A DNA stretch of 64,000 nucleotides from Pirellulaceae bacterium (GCA_026004795.1 BPJV01000004.1:124001-188000), one strand, 5' to 3'; positions 8,411 through 18,459 are shown, counted from the stretch's first letter. Notes: generated by a model from the sequence alone, not told the origin. Translations and numbers: made by a program.

Positions 8411-10707
8411 AGCCCCTGAGCTTTCTGCGAATGTGCCTCAAAGAGCATCGCGAGTCGTTGCGAGATCGGCGCACCATCGTGACGTTGGTGTTGATGCCGT
8501 TGCTCGTCTATCCCCTGCTGAGCCTACTGCTGAACCGCGCGCTGTTGATGTCGTTCGCCGATGTCGATCGGGTGGATGTGACGTTCGGAATCGCCGCTGA
8601 GCTGAAGGATTCCCACGTCGCCACGTTGCTATCTATCGGTTGGGGGCTGGCTCAGCAGGAGGAGGCACCGATTCGCATTGCCGAACCGTCCGTGCCGCGC
8701 CAGCGACGCCAATTCTCGCTTCCCTCCTTGATCGGCAGTGGAAGGGGAAGCCCGCAGTTGGTGTTTCTCGAAGATGATGGACGAGCAGCGCTGCGTGCGG
8801 CAAGTGTGGATTTGGTGCTGCGGCGGAAAGTTGACGGAGAGGATGATCAAGGGGGCAACCACCAGTTTCGGTCGTTAGCCGAGTTGATCGAACCGTACCT
8901 CGACGCTGCTGGCGCGCAGGCCATGGGGGTCGATGTGGAAGCCGTCCTGAACGTGTTTGGAACCTATGAAGTGCAGTATCGCCAAGGGGATCGGCAAAGC
9001 GAACGAGCCCTGTTGACGTTGCAGCAGATCGTCGCTGCCTTGAATCAAGAGGTGGCTGTCACCCTGCTGGGCTCCCGTTTCGTCACCCCGGTACGGATTG
9101 CGGCGCAACCCGTGGTGGCTCCGGGACGCTACGTGGATCTACTGGCGACCATGGTTCCTCTGGTTCTGGTCTTGATGACGATGGCTGGGGCCGTTTATCC
9201 GGCGATCGACCTGACGGCTGGAGAGCGGGAGCGGGGGACGATGGAGGCTTTGGTGATCGCTCCCACGCCCAGTTGGGTGATCTTGATGGCGAAATACACC
9301 GCGGTCGTGTCGGTGGCTCTCCTTACGGCCTTGGCCAATCTGGCGGCAATGACCTTGACGCTGTGGGTCAGCGGCATCGGCGAGATGATTTTCGGGCAGC
9401 AAGTGTTGACGCCTGGAATCGTCGGTACGGTACTTGTTCTGCTCATCTTATTCACCATGTTTTTTGCTGCACTGCTGTTGGCCATCACCAGCTTCGCCAA
9501 GAGTTTCAAGGAAGCCCAAGCCTACTTGATCCCCGTCACCTTGTTGGCGTTGACCCCCGGAGTCATGAGTCTCCTGCCGGGGATACGGTTTACTCCCCTG
9601 TTGGCTACCGTTCCGTTGGTGAATATCGTCTTGTTAGCGCGAGAGATTCTGACGGGGGAAGCGCAGTGGAATGCTGCGTTGTTGGCGGTCATCTGCACGT
9701 GTGTCTACGCCATTGCCGCCTTGGCGGTGGCCAGCCGCCTTTTTGGTTCGAAGGCAGCCTATAGCGGTAGTCAAGGGAGTTGGAGCGATCTGTGGGTTCG
9801 CCCCACCAAGCGCCGTGATCTCCCTACTGTGGACCAAATGGCAATGACCATGGCAGTGATGTTTCCACTGTATTTTGTGGCATCGAGCCTCCTACCCCAT
9901 TTCGCTCACGACGTCGTGCCGCGCCTGCTGTACTCGGCCGCGATTTCCTATCTGTTGTTCTTCGCCTTGCCCGCGGCAGTTTGTTGGTATCGTCGCATCG
10001 ATTTGTCCAAGACGTTCCTGTTGCGGCTGGGAGACCCGCGACACTGGTTCCCATGGTGTGCGGCCATCGTGCTATTGGCCGCATCGATGTGGATTGCTGC
10101 CCATGAGTTGATGGTCATCGCGGATCGATGGAATCTGGCCCCCATCCCGCAAGGTCATATGGAACAAGCCGCTGAGTTGAGTGAGCAGTTGATGACGCTG
10201 CCGCTGTTTCTCACACTGGTGACCATCGCGCTAACGCCCGCTGTGTGCGAGGAGTGGTTGTTTCGCGGATTTGTGATGAGCGCCCTTCGCCCGCGACCAT
10301 GGATGGCGATCGTCATTGCTGCCCTCGCCTTCGGGCTGATGCACGTGTTGACGTCCAATGTGCTGGCCATCGAACGCTTCCTGCCGACAACCTTTATCGG
10401 CCTGATACTCGGTTACGTGGCCTGGAAAACAAATGCCTTATGGACCAGCACTCTGCTGCATATGCTGCACAACGGTTTGCTGCTTATGGCCGCAAAGTAC
10501 CGGGAAACGCTTTCCGAGTGGGGCCTGCTCGCCGGAGCCAACGAGCATTTCCCCGTCTCATGGTTGATCGCTAGCGCGACAGGTCTTATCGTGGGGGTGT
10601 TGCTGATCCATCGGAGTTGTCAACCACATTCGTCGGAGCATTCCGAGCGTAATGCCATCGTCTCTCCCCCTCCGGAACTTCCCGCCGCTGGAGTCGAAAG
10701 GCCATGA
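8398..10707 (+). CDS. ABC-2 permease (NatB-like) fused to a CPBP intramembrane protease
   Basis: A 769-residue fusion. Residues 1-460 are an ABC-2 type permease: a first TM helix (IVTLVLMPLLVYPLLSLLL), a large extracytoplasmic domain, then at least five helices, with the AGERERGTMEALVIAP segment typical of NatB-like permeases. Residues about 480-750 add further helices carrying the CPBP (CAAX-protease-like) motifs: EEWLFR near residue 617, FGLMH and HMLHN, supplying the Glu-Glu, His and His/Asn catalytic set. ABC-permease/CPBP fusions are known in planctomycetes. The next gene begins within its stop codon (ATGA overlap at 10704-10707), so all three genes look like one translationally coupled operon. 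The protease could process the transporter's substrate or a partner protein; this is inference. Confidence 0.9.
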   Translation: MSPVKPLSFLRMCLKEHRESLRDRRTIVTLVLMPLLVYPLLSLLLNRALLMSFADVDRVDVTFGIAAELKDSHVATLLSIGWGLAQQEEAPIRIAEPSVPRQRRQFSLPSLIGSGRGSPQLVFLEDDGRAALRAASVDLVLRRKVDGEDDQGGNHQFRSLAELIEPYLDAAGAQAMGVDVEAVLNVFGTYEVQYRQGDRQSERALLTLQQIVAALNQEVAVTLLGSRFVTPVRIAAQPVVAPGRYVDLLATMVPLVLVLMTMAGAVYPAIDLTAGERERGTMEALVIAPTPSWVILMAKYTAVVSVALLTALANLAAMTLTLWVSGIGEMIFGQQVLTPGIVGTVLVLLILFTMFFAALLLAITSFAKSFKEAQAYLIPVTLLALTPGVMSLLPGIRFTPLLATVPLVNIVLLAREILTGEAQWNAALLAVICTCVYAIAALAVASRLFGSKAAYSGSQGSWSDLWVRPTKRRDLPTVDQMAMTMAVMFPLYFVASSLLPHFAHDVVPRLLYSAAISYLLFFALPAAVCWYRRIDLSKTFLLRLGDPRHWFPWCAAIVLLAASMWIAAHELMVIADRWNLAPIPQGHMEQAAELSEQLMTLPLFLTLVTIALTPAVCEEWLFRGFVMSALRPRPWMAIVIAALAFGLMHVLTSNVLAIERFLPTTFIGLILGYVAWKTNALWTSTLLHMLHNGLLLMAAKYRETLSEWGLLAGANEHFPVSWLIASATGLIVGVLLIHRSCQPHSSEHSERNAIVSPPPELPAAGVERP

Positions 10708-12740
10708 TATCTCGGCAAAGGCATACCATTGCTTGGCGGTGGGGCCTGGTGGTTGCGCTGTGCACCGGCACGTCCCTGATTGCTCAGCAAGAAGGCGGCG
10801 GAGGTGGTGATGTCCAGCACGAGGCCCGCCTACCATCCACTGGCACTGGTCGGCAAACCGATGCCACCTACTCCGGCGCATCGGCGCTCACGACCCCCTT
10901 GGCGGAGGACTCGACGTTGGGTGGTGCTTCCGGATATACCGCCTCGCGGCCCTATCGCGATTCCTCACCAAACACGCCGTACGTGCCTCCATACTCCGCC
11001 GATGGTCAGTACCGCCGCCCCCGTTGTTCGATACCGACCGACGCAGGCGACCTGCTGGTAGCGACGCGCGGCACCGGCGAGATTCTCTTGATCTCTTCCG
11101 ATGGCAAGCGCGTGGAGCGTCTGTTCGGACCAAGCGCCTCCGGTTTCGTGGCGATCTGCCGCATCGAGTCGTCGCGATATGCCGTAGCCGACGCTCTTCA
11201 CCACCGCGTTCTTCTGTTCGAGCAGACTGCCGATGGTTGGCGGTTGAACGGAGAGCTCGTCGTTCCAGGGGCACCGAGTTCGCTTGGTTGGGACCGGCAA
11301 CGAGGGGTTCTTTGGGTTGGAGCCCAGTGGGCCAGGCGGCTGCACGCCTGCCGTTTATCTTTTCAGGACAAAGCTACCAACGATTCCCGCGATCGATTCG
11401 CCCCCGTAAGTGAGTCGTTTATTGATGTAGAATTCTGTCCCGGCCCCATGCTGTTGCTCGAGCACCACCAGGTACTGCTGGTTGCCGATGCCTTCGGAAA
11501 TCGATTCGCAGTGATCGATGTCGAGCGACAACGGGTACTTCGGCAAGGAACATTCTACGGGCATGATGTGCCAGCTCTCGCCGCTACGGACGACGAGACG
11601 ATGGTTTTCTATCCGCATCGCTTGCTGAACGAATTCGCGCGCTCGGTCACCACGGATATCACCTGGGGAGGCATGCTCAGCAACAATATCCGCTGGCTGC
11701 AGACCGAACGGCTGCTCCACGTCGAAGGGGAAGCGATGTTTCGTCAGGGGAAGTTCTTCCCCTTGGGATCCCCCGGTAACGGTGCGGCGGATCCCACGGA
11801 TATGGACGTGGCTCATGACGGTCGCATCGCCGTCACCCTCGGAGGCACCAACCGCGTGGCGGTTTTGCGTCAAGGGGAGTTCTACTTCGATCAATTCGTG
11901 GTTGGGTTGCACCCGGTCGACTGCCAATTCAGCCAGGATGCTCAGCAGCTATGGGTGGTCAATGAATTCAGCGACACCGTGTCGCTAATCGATCTCCCAG
12001 CCGGTCAGGTACGGCATATCGCGCTGGGACCTCTACGTCCACCCACTTTGGCGGAACGTGGGGAACAATTGTTCTATGACGCTACCCTGTCCCATGATGG
12101 CTGGATGTCGTGCCACAGTTGTCATACCGATGGGCACACCTGCGGTTTGTTGAACGACAATTTTTCCGATGGAAGCTTTGGCACGCCGAAACGCGTGCTG
12201 TCGTTACTGGGGCAGCGGTTTACATCTCCTTTCGCCTGGAATGGCAGCGTTCCCCATCTGGCGGCACAGGTGCGGCAGTCGGTGAAGTCGACCATGGCCG
12301 GTGATCGAGAACTCGAGGATTTACAAGTCAGTGCACTGGTTGCATTCCTCGACAGTCTCCCTGTCCCCCCGTCCGTTCGTGCGGCACGGCAAGGCGGAGG
12401 GGCAGCCGCCGATGCCGCCCACGTCGAAACGAGGTGGCTGGCGGCACAGCAGGCGGCTGCTCAAGGATTTCGTGTTTTCGAGCAGCGCGGATGTGTGCAC
12501 TGCCACCCTCCTCCGCATTTCACTTCACCGGAGACCTATGACGTGGGGCTCCACGATGAGCAGGGAGCTGCTCAATTCAATCCTCCCAGCTTGCTCGGCG
12601 TCAGCCAGCGTCAGGAGGCCCTCTTCCACGACGGTTCCGCGCGGAGCCTGGATGACGTCTTCAAGGCGCAACACCAGTTGGATTCCCCGTTATCGGATGA
12701 GGAACGTGAAGCCTTGATCGACTTCCTCCTGGCCCTCTGA
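10704..12740 (+). CDS. secreted beta-propeller / di-haem cytochrome c peroxidase-like protein
   Basis: 678 residues with a signal peptide (WGLVVALCTGTSLIAQ). Residues about 110-440 look like an NHL/YncE-type propeller, with repeated blades such as GEILLISSDGKRVERL, YAVADALHHRVLLFEQ and NRVAVLRQGEFYFDQFVVG. The C-terminal third has two c-type haem sites, CHSCH (Cys470-His474) and CVHCH (Cys597-His601), and the GTPKRVLSLLG...FAWNG and NPPSLLGVSQRQEALFHDG segments shared with MauG / bacterial cytochrome c peroxidases. It probably acts in the periplasm as an electron-transfer or peroxidase protein. Its start overlaps the stop of the permease-protease gene, an unusual partnership for a cytochrome. 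Confidence 0.87.
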   Translation: MISRQRHTIAWRWGLVVALCTGTSLIAQQEGGGGGDVQHEARLPSTGTGRQTDATYSGASALTTPLAEDSTLGGASGYTASRPYRDSSPNTPYVPPYSADGQYRRPRCSIPTDAGDLLVATRGTGEILLISSDGKRVERLFGPSASGFVAICRIESSRYAVADALHHRVLLFEQTADGWRLNGELVVPGAPSSLGWDRQRGVLWVGAQWARRLHACRLSFQDKATNDSRDRFAPVSESFIDVEFCPGPMLLLEHHQVLLVADAFGNRFAVIDVERQRVLRQGTFYGHDVPALAATDDETMVFYPHRLLNEFARSVTTDITWGGMLSNNIRWLQTERLLHVEGEAMFRQGKFFPLGSPGNGAADPTDMDVAHDGRIAVTLGGTNRVAVLRQGEFYFDQFVVGLHPVDCQFSQDAQQLWVVNEFSDTVSLIDLPAGQVRHIALGPLRPPTLAERGEQLFYDATLSHDGWMSCHSCHTDGHTCGLLNDNFSDGSFGTPKRVLSLLGQRFTSPFAWNGSVPHLAAQVRQSVKSTMAGDRELEDLQVSALVAFLDSLPVPPSVRAARQGGGAAADAAHVETRWLAAQQAAAQGFRVFEQRGCVHCHPPPHFTSPETYDVGLHDEQGAAQFNPPSLLGVSQRQEALFHDGSARSLDDVFKAQHQLDSPLSDEEREALIDFLLAL

Positions 12741-12786
12741 TGACGCTAGCTGCATCGAAGTGAGCTGCCAACCCGCTCCGGGACAC

Positions 12787-14025
12787 CTATGGCAGCCGTT
12801 TGGTGAACATGCTGCCGTTGTCGGCGACATCGAACAGTGGCCGATAGTAGTCGCGTCCGCCGCCGAACAGTCGGCATGGGGTCCAGTGCAAGGCAATGGA
12901 AAGATTCCACCCTTCGTTGGTGAAGGGGCTGGTCGACTGATCACTGGGAATCAAGTAATCCCAGGCGGTGACCAACCCGCATGATCCTTGCAGAGGAGTA
13001 GCCAGGTGGGCTCCCAGCAAACCGTCCGAATCTTCCGACCAGCCGGCATAGAGATAGGCGTCACTGCGAGCCTGCGGACCGCATCTCAGCCGATAGAAAA
13101 ATCGGTAGGTGTCCAAGGTGGCGAGCCGCGTGGAGACCTGAGTACCATCGGCAAGCGTCAGGTCGATGGCGCGAGTTTTTTGACTGCTGGTAAATTGAAA
13201 CCCTAGCTCATGGCACGGTGAGCTGACGAAGCTCAGTTGGCCGCGTAGCTGCAGCAACTCTGCCTGAAAAAACCATTCGTCCCGCAGGTAGTCGGCGACC
13301 AGTCCGCCTTGCCATCCGTAATCGACGCGGCGAAACAAGCCAGCGGTGACAAATGCTTGATGGCGATTGTCTGTCCCAGCCGTTGAACCTTCCAAATCGG
13401 TGTGGATGAAACGTACACCAATCTGGCCCCCAAATTCCCCGTAGCAAAACCCGGGAATTCGCGAACCAAAGTTGATTCCTTCCTGGAAGCCGAAACTCCC
13501 ATCGATCTGCCCGTCGCTATTGACGCCGGTGGACAGATAGTTGGACGGCGTTTTGAACCCACTGACTCCGACGTACACGTCGGCGCGGCGCCAATCGATG
13601 AGATAGCACTCAGGGTGACACTGGCAGGGGGACGTCGCACCGCAGGCTTCGCAGCCGACAGGGTGATGATCGTGGTGCGTGGGTATCGGGCGGTTGCGCG
13701 GTTCCGGCGGCGTCACCTCCTCCGCATCATCAAGCGTGTCGTCCCATTCTATTACGCTGGGCCCGATGACTTCCTCTTGCCAAGAGGCCGGCCGAATCGA
13801 CGAACCTGGGCGACCACTCGCGCCCCCACGCCTTGCCGTAGGTCGTAGGTTCGATGATGGTCGCGACGACGAACTAACCGTGGCGCGGGGCGAGCGGCTT
13901 TCACGGCTCTGCTGAGCCACTGCCTGGCCTGGCGACGTGCCAGCGATACCGATGTGCGGACCGAGTCCACACAGGATCGAAAAAATAGCCAGCATCAGCC
14001 AAGCATTGCGTCTTGCTCGCGTCAT
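12787..14025 (-). CDS. exported protein with predicted outer-membrane beta-barrel-like C-terminus
   Basis: The preferred ATG at 14025 gives MTRARRNAWLMLAIFSILCGLG, a normal signal peptide; the frame extends upstream to 14178 but that part looks non-coding. After the signal comes a Ser/Arg-rich disordered stretch, then a Cys/His cluster (HHDHHPVGCEACGATSPCQCHPEC, written here only as its spacing C-x2-C-x5-C-x-C-x3-C), then alternating polar/hydrophobic strands (WRRADVYVGVSGFK, GEFGGQIGVRFIHTDLEG, GWQGGLVADYLRDEWFFQAEL) ending FDVADNGSMFTKRLP. This pattern resembles planctomycete outer-membrane-like families (possibly DUF6666). No enzymatic motif seen. It follows the sulfatase gene on the same strand by 174 bases. 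Confidence 0.72.
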   Translation of the reverse strand: MTRARRNAWLMLAIFSILCGLGPHIGIAGTSPGQAVAQQSRESRSPRATVSSSSRPSSNLRPTARRGGASGRPGSSIRPASWQEEVIGPSVIEWDDTLDDAEEVTPPEPRNRPIPTHHDHHPVGCEACGATSPCQCHPECYLIDWRRADVYVGVSGFKTPSNYLSTGVNSDGQIDGSFGFQEGINFGSRIPGFCYGEFGGQIGVRFIHTDLEGSTAGTDNRHQAFVTAGLFRRVDYGWQGGLVADYLRDEWFFQAELLQLRGQLSFVSSPCHELGFQFTSSQKTRAIDLTLADGTQVSTRLATLDTYRFFYRLRCGPQARSDAYLYAGWSEDSDGLLGAHLATPLQGSCGLVTAWDYLIPSDQSTSPFTNEGWNLSIALHWTPCRLFGGGRDYYRPLFDVADNGSMFTKRLP

Positions 14026-14199
14026 CGCAAAAGTCCCGCGTGGTCCCAACGCACGCAGTCCTTCCGCCCCCGTTACTTGGTATCGGTTGTGTGGGAAAAA
14101 CGGATTAAGAAAACTGGGAGGATTCCTTTTAAAATTCCTGTTGAGACGCTCTTCCGTTGCCACGTGATTGTCAGTCAACCAGCAAAGGGGGGAAATGAG

Positions 14200-15744
14200 C
14201 TACCGTGGCTGGTCCACTGGCAGAGGGCCGTCGTCGACTGGCCAGCCGATGCCAACACCCGCTTGTGGCCTGCCGACGACTCCGTAGTCGGCTCCGGCAT
14301 CACTCTGCTGGCACGACTGGACCCATTGCTGAAGTTCCTGGCGCAGGCGTTCGACTAGCTGCGGATGTGCTGCCGCCAAGTTGTTCGACTCTGCTGGATC
14401 TTCATACAAGTCATAGAGTTCCCACGGGCCATTTCCTTGCCGTAGCAACTTGTATCGTGCCGTGCTCCATGCCACCTGATCACGGCTTTGAAAACCGATC
14501 GCCGCTTGCCGTGTGGGGCGTTCGCCGTGCAGCACCGGCCGCAGTGAGATACCATCTAGGGGACGGTCATCGGGGAAACGGAGCTGCAAGATGTCGACCA
14601 GCGTGGGAAGATAATCGCTGGTGACGGCAGGAAAATCGGTGGATTGGCCGGCGAGAACATGTCCCGGCCATTCGATCAATGCGGGAACGCGGATTCCCCC
14701 TTCGTACAACGACCTTTTTCTGCCGCGGAACGGTCCGGCGGAACCCGGATCACGAGCACTCCCTTCCGGCCCATTGTCACTGCAGAACGTGATCAAGGTT
14801 TCTTCCGCGATCCCCAGCGCACGCAGCTGAGCGCGCAGACGCCCCACTTGCTCGTCCAACGCCGTGATACACGCGTAGTAGTTCTGATGGCGAAGCGAAG
14901 GCGCATCGGGATAGAGGTTTCGGTGCGCCGAGTCGGCTACCACAGGCAGGTGCGGGGCATGAAACCACACGACCGCGAAGAATGGTTGTCGGTTGTCGAC
15001 GGCAGATCGTATGAAGGTAAGGGCTCGATCCATGATCAGCTTCGAGTCGTCACCGCGCAATGGATCCGTCACTCGCGCACCACGTTCGTCCCAATAAAAC
15101 GTGCCGTAGGGTTCTACCTGATGCCAATCCTCGATCGCATTCCATGCATCACCGTTTCGTGAATGTTTCGGTTTCCACATGGGATCGAAGGTCGGTACCT
15201 TGGATTCGGTAGAGAAGCAAACTTCGAAACCGTGGGCTTGTGGCGGGGAATAGTGTTGTTCATTGCCGGCACGGCCGCCCCGGTTAGCATCGCGTAACGT
15301 GGTGGTCATCGTTCCCAAGTGCCACTTGCCGAAGTGTCCGGTCGTATACCCGGCCTGCTGCAGGAGTTCGGCCAATGTCCACTCCTCCGGTTTCATATGG
15401 CCGATGTTGGCGAAGTAAATTCCGTAGCGGTAGGGATGACGACCGGTCAGACAAGAGCCCCGCGTGGGGCTGCACACCGGCGCGGCGGCATAAAAGCGGG
15501 TGAAACGCAGGCTATGGCGAGCCATGGCGTCCAGATGTGGCGTGAGAATCGTGGTACCGCCATTGAAACCTACGTCCCCCCAACCGAGGTCGTCCGCCAT
15601 CATCAATATGATATTCGGTCGCTCCGCGGCGATCGTGTGCTCGACCCGGTGAAACGGCAAACATCCCATCGATAACCAGGCGATCACGCTCATCGGCGAC
15701 AGCACCAGAGGACCGTATCGATCTCGGCACCAGCGGCCTATCAT
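14200..15744 (-). CDS. secreted arylsulfatase-type sulfatase
   Basis: 514 residues with an N-terminal hydrophobic leader (LVLSPMSVIAWLSMG). Family landmarks in order: NIILMMADDLGWGDVGFNGG (Asp51 and Asp52 bind the metal), the formylglycine motif VCSPTRGSCLTGR with Cys91, GHFGKWHLGTM, FFAVVWFHAPHLPV, ITFCSDNGPEG, RKRSLYEGGIRVPALI and a C-terminal LYDLYEDPAESNNLA. The Cys-x-Pro-x-Arg site is canonical, so maturation by a formylglycine-generating enzyme is expected, although no such enzyme is encoded in the window. It lies 93 bases downstream of an Nramp-like transporter gene on the same strand. Substrate cannot be told from sequence. Confidence 0.94.
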   Translation of the reverse strand: MIGRWCRDRYGPLVLSPMSVIAWLSMGCLPFHRVEHTIAAERPNIILMMADDLGWGDVGFNGGTTILTPHLDAMARHSLRFTRFYAAAPVCSPTRGSCLTGRHPYRYGIYFANIGHMKPEEWTLAELLQQAGYTTGHFGKWHLGTMTTTLRDANRGGRAGNEQHYSPPQAHGFEVCFSTESKVPTFDPMWKPKHSRNGDAWNAIEDWHQVEPYGTFYWDERGARVTDPLRGDDSKLIMDRALTFIRSAVDNRQPFFAVVWFHAPHLPVVADSAHRNLYPDAPSLRHQNYYACITALDEQVGRLRAQLRALGIAEETLITFCSDNGPEGSARDPGSAGPFRGRKRSLYEGGIRVPALIEWPGHVLAGQSTDFPAVTSDYLPTLVDILQLRFPDDRPLDGISLRPVLHGERPTRQAAIGFQSRDQVAWSTARYKLLRQGNGPWELYDLYEDPAESNNLAAAHPQLVERLRQELQQWVQSCQQSDAGADYGVVGRPQAGVGIGWPVDDGPLPVDQPR

Positions 15745-15837
15745 GTTGCCACTCCCACATCATGGCCAAGCTCGAATCGTCATCGCGCCAGTTTCGGCGG
15801 GCAACGAACCAGCCCAGCGACAGCGAGCGGTTGTTCC

Positions 15838-17694
15838 TTACTGGTCATGCGGCTCAACGAACTCGCTGCGACGCGGCGTGGCCGCAAATCCGATGGCCGT
15901 TAGTAAGAGGAAGAACACCGTAATACCAACGATGGTCGGACCTGCGACAGGATCCGACATTTTCGTATAAATCGACGAACCGGCGGCGATGGTAGCTCCA
16001 GCGACCGATATCGCCATCAACACGTTCCACACCAGCCGGGAAACTCCCCGAGGCATATCGTCCCCTAACAAGTCTCGATTATTCATCATGAAGAAAAAGG
16101 TGACATAGGCGATGGGGAGCAAGATCATGCCAAAGGTCGAGGTAAGAATCCCCAGCCAGAATTCTGATTCTCCGCGCCATACGACGGGCCATAACATGCC
16201 TACCGTTCCGGCGACGAGGCAGCCGACGAAATGAGAGCTGCGTTCGAAGCGCTGTGGGGCCAGTTCACGGAAGACGTAGCCGTTGATGAGCATGAGGATG
16301 ATGATCGTCGAGAAACCCATGCCGAGTACTCCCAAACCGAAGACCAGCTTCGATATGCGTTCGCCCAGCAAGGGAGACAAGGACTGCGAAAGCTGGAAGG
16401 CATTGCGTTTAACCAGCGTGGACGCCAGTATCTTGTCGGCTTCCGATAACGAGGCGATCCGTTGCTGTTGCTCCTGCGGCGACAGTTGCTGCCATAAGGT
16501 CGCGCCCAACACGGGGGCGATTCGCTCCTGCAGTTGTTCGTCGCTAATTCGTGCGTCGTCCTGCTGAAGCTCTTCGCGCCATCGCTCGCGCTGCTCTTGG
16601 TCAGCCGCCAAGAAGGCTTCCCAACCCAGTTCATATTTTACGCGATCCTCCAATTGTCCCAACGCACCGCCATAGATGGGACTCGTTTCCATCACGGCAG
16701 GATCGGTGCTGAGAAACGCCTCGTCGACTTTCCCATGAAAACTGTACGCCGCCGCAATCACTACGCAAGCGGTGACGATCACGTAGGGGATCGCCATCCC
16801 GGTCGCCAAATCGAATCTCGCCAAACCGCGAAACGGCTTGTCCCATCCTCGGGCGAGCATGGAGTAGGGTAGCAGAAAGGTCATGTTGATACCCACAGCC
16901 GTTGCTGCTGCTCCGATCATCACGTCGCGCTGCGCGCTGACGATGCGGGTTTTCCAGAATTGCTGAAACGCCTCCGGCGCCTGCTGCACCAATTCCGCCA
17001 CGGTCCCCGTCGGTTCACTCCATTGACTCAGTTTCGGGATAAACCCTGACAGAATGTCTGCCCAAGGAAGCCCCTCTTTGATCAACAGGTAGATGACGAC
17101 GCCGAAAAAGCAGATCACCACCATGCCGACGAGCATCTTCAGGAAGACGTCGAAAACCCTCGCCGTTCGTCCTCGCCGCTCGTTCAATACGACCAGGGCC
17201 AAGGCGAGTACGAACAGAATCGCAGACACTCCCACGCGGTACCACAATGCGGTCGCCTCGTTAGCTCCCTCGGGGATAATTCCGCCGGGAACCAGGTTCT
17301 TATTCAAGGCGTCAAAGGACAGGCTAAACTGAGGCATGCACCAAATCATGTTGGCCGTGCTAGTTGCCAGTAGCCATCCACATCCCAACACTGGGTTGAT
17401 GTGCTGGTTGATGGCCTGAAATGGCTTGCGACCGGTCGACAGCGTGACGTAGCTGATTGCCGACAGCATGATCACGCCCATGGTGATGGCCATCAATTGC
17501 AGCCATAACAAGTCGGTTCCCCCAAGAACGCCTAGAAACAGGGCGCCGCTGAGCGAGCCTCCCCCCAAGGTGATGGCGGACTGCAACCAACCCGGTCCGG
17601 ACAAACGAACATAAGCCTTCCATAGAGCGGCGCGCCCCTGCTGTTGAGCTCGCACTAAGATCTCGCGATCGGTCGCAATTTTCGCTTTCGACAT
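15838..17694 (-). CDS. Nramp-like divalent metal transporter family membrane protein
   Basis: 618-residue polytopic membrane protein with about eleven hydrophobic segments. The first helix region reads LSGPGWLQSAITLGGGSLSGALF, which corresponds to the Nramp TM1 segment but lacks its Asp-Pro-Gly-Asn metal-site motif. A soluble insertion of about 100 residues (roughly 335-440, rich in Gln, Glu and Arg) interrupts the core; family members are usually 400-450 residues. The closest match by pattern is the planctomycete group annotated as Nramp family transporters, but with the altered TM1 the transported ion is uncertain and could differ from Mn2+/Fe2+. It is followed by a sulfatase gene on the same strand. 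Confidence 0.75.
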   Translation of the reverse strand: MSKAKIATDREILVRAQQQGRAALWKAYVRLSGPGWLQSAITLGGGSLSGALFLGVLGGTDLLWLQLMAITMGVIMLSAISYVTLSTGRKPFQAINQHINPVLGCGWLLATSTANMIWCMPQFSLSFDALNKNLVPGGIIPEGANEATALWYRVGVSAILFVLALALVVLNERRGRTARVFDVFLKMLVGMVVICFFGVVIYLLIKEGLPWADILSGFIPKLSQWSEPTGTVAELVQQAPEAFQQFWKTRIVSAQRDVMIGAAATAVGINMTFLLPYSMLARGWDKPFRGLARFDLATGMAIPYVIVTACVVIAAAYSFHGKVDEAFLSTDPAVMETSPIYGGALGQLEDRVKYELGWEAFLAADQEQRERWREELQQDDARISDEQLQERIAPVLGATLWQQLSPQEQQQRIASLSEADKILASTLVKRNAFQLSQSLSPLLGERISKLVFGLGVLGMGFSTIIILMLINGYVFRELAPQRFERSSHFVGCLVAGTVGMLWPVVWRGESEFWLGILTSTFGMILLPIAYVTFFFMMNNRDLLGDDMPRGVSRLVWNVLMAISVAGATIAAGSSIYTKMSDPVAGPTIVGITVFFLLLTAIGFAATPRRSEFVEPHDQ

Positions 17695-18022
17695 GGGAGT
17701 TCAATACCTGGAGGATGTTCTCGAAGGGTAGAAAAACGTCGTGCCGTCAATTGGCCCTACTGCATGAGGGGTTCGCCTTCAATACTGCACTGAGGCTAGC
17801 ACAGATGGGCTGAGGGAGTAGATTAACCGGAATCGCTCCCTAAATCGAGCAGGGACGGCGGCCTGAGGCAAGTTACTCGCTGCTGGCGGTCCAATGATGA
17901 CGGTCGTGGTAAGGGTAGTCCGCTGGTTTGCCGAACCTTTTCAGGGAACAGGAGCGAATTCTGGTGCCTCCTACGGCTTGTAGTTTGGGCAATATTGACT
18001 CGCAGCCAGCTTGGATCCGCCA

Positions 18023-18445
18023 ATGCCGTCTTTACACGTCAATGACAAGTATGAAATCCCGGAAGAGGAGCTGGAGTGGTCGTTTGCGCGCAGTGGCGGT
18101 CCTGGCGGTCAGAACGTCAACAAGGTAAACAGCAAGGCCATCCTTCGGTGGACCCCGGATCCTCGTCGTTTGCCGCCGAGCGTTTGGCGGCGACTGCAGC
18201 AGTTAGGAAAGCGCTACCTCACCAACGACGGCACCTTTGTGATCCAATCCCAGGAGTACCGCGATCGTGAACAGAATCGGACTGCTTGCCAACACCGACT
18301 CTTGGCGTTGGTCCGTACCGCGTGGACGCCGCCAAAACATCGTATTCCCACTCGCCCCACCCAGGCGTCCCGCCGCCGACGTTTGGAAGAGAAAAAACGC
18401 CTGAGCCGGAAAAAGCAATCGAGGCGCGATCGCGATTTCGATTGA
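18023..18445 (+). CDS. arfB: alternative ribosome-rescue factor / peptidyl-tRNA hydrolase ArfB (YaeJ)
   Basis: A 140-residue class-I release-factor-like protein. The catalytic GGQ loop (SGGPGGQNVNKVNSKAIL, Gly28-Gly29-Gln30) is complete, the codon-recognition domains of RF1/RF2 are absent, and the C-terminus is a long basic tail (RRRRLEEKKRLSRKKQ) as needed to enter the mRNA channel of stalled ribosomes. It hydrolyses peptidyl-tRNA on non-stop complexes. The ATG at 18023 is preferred to an in-frame TTG four codons upstream. It ends only 14 bases from the convergent sulfatase gene. Confidence 0.93.
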   Translation: MPSLHVNDKYEIPEEELEWSFARSGGPGGQNVNKVNSKAILRWTPDPRRLPPSVWRRLQQLGKRYLTNDGTFVIQSQEYRDREQNRTACQHRLLALVRTAWTPPKHRIPTRPTQASRRRRLEEKKRLSRKKQSRRDRDFD

Positions 18446-18459
18446 TCGGTACGTGGGGG

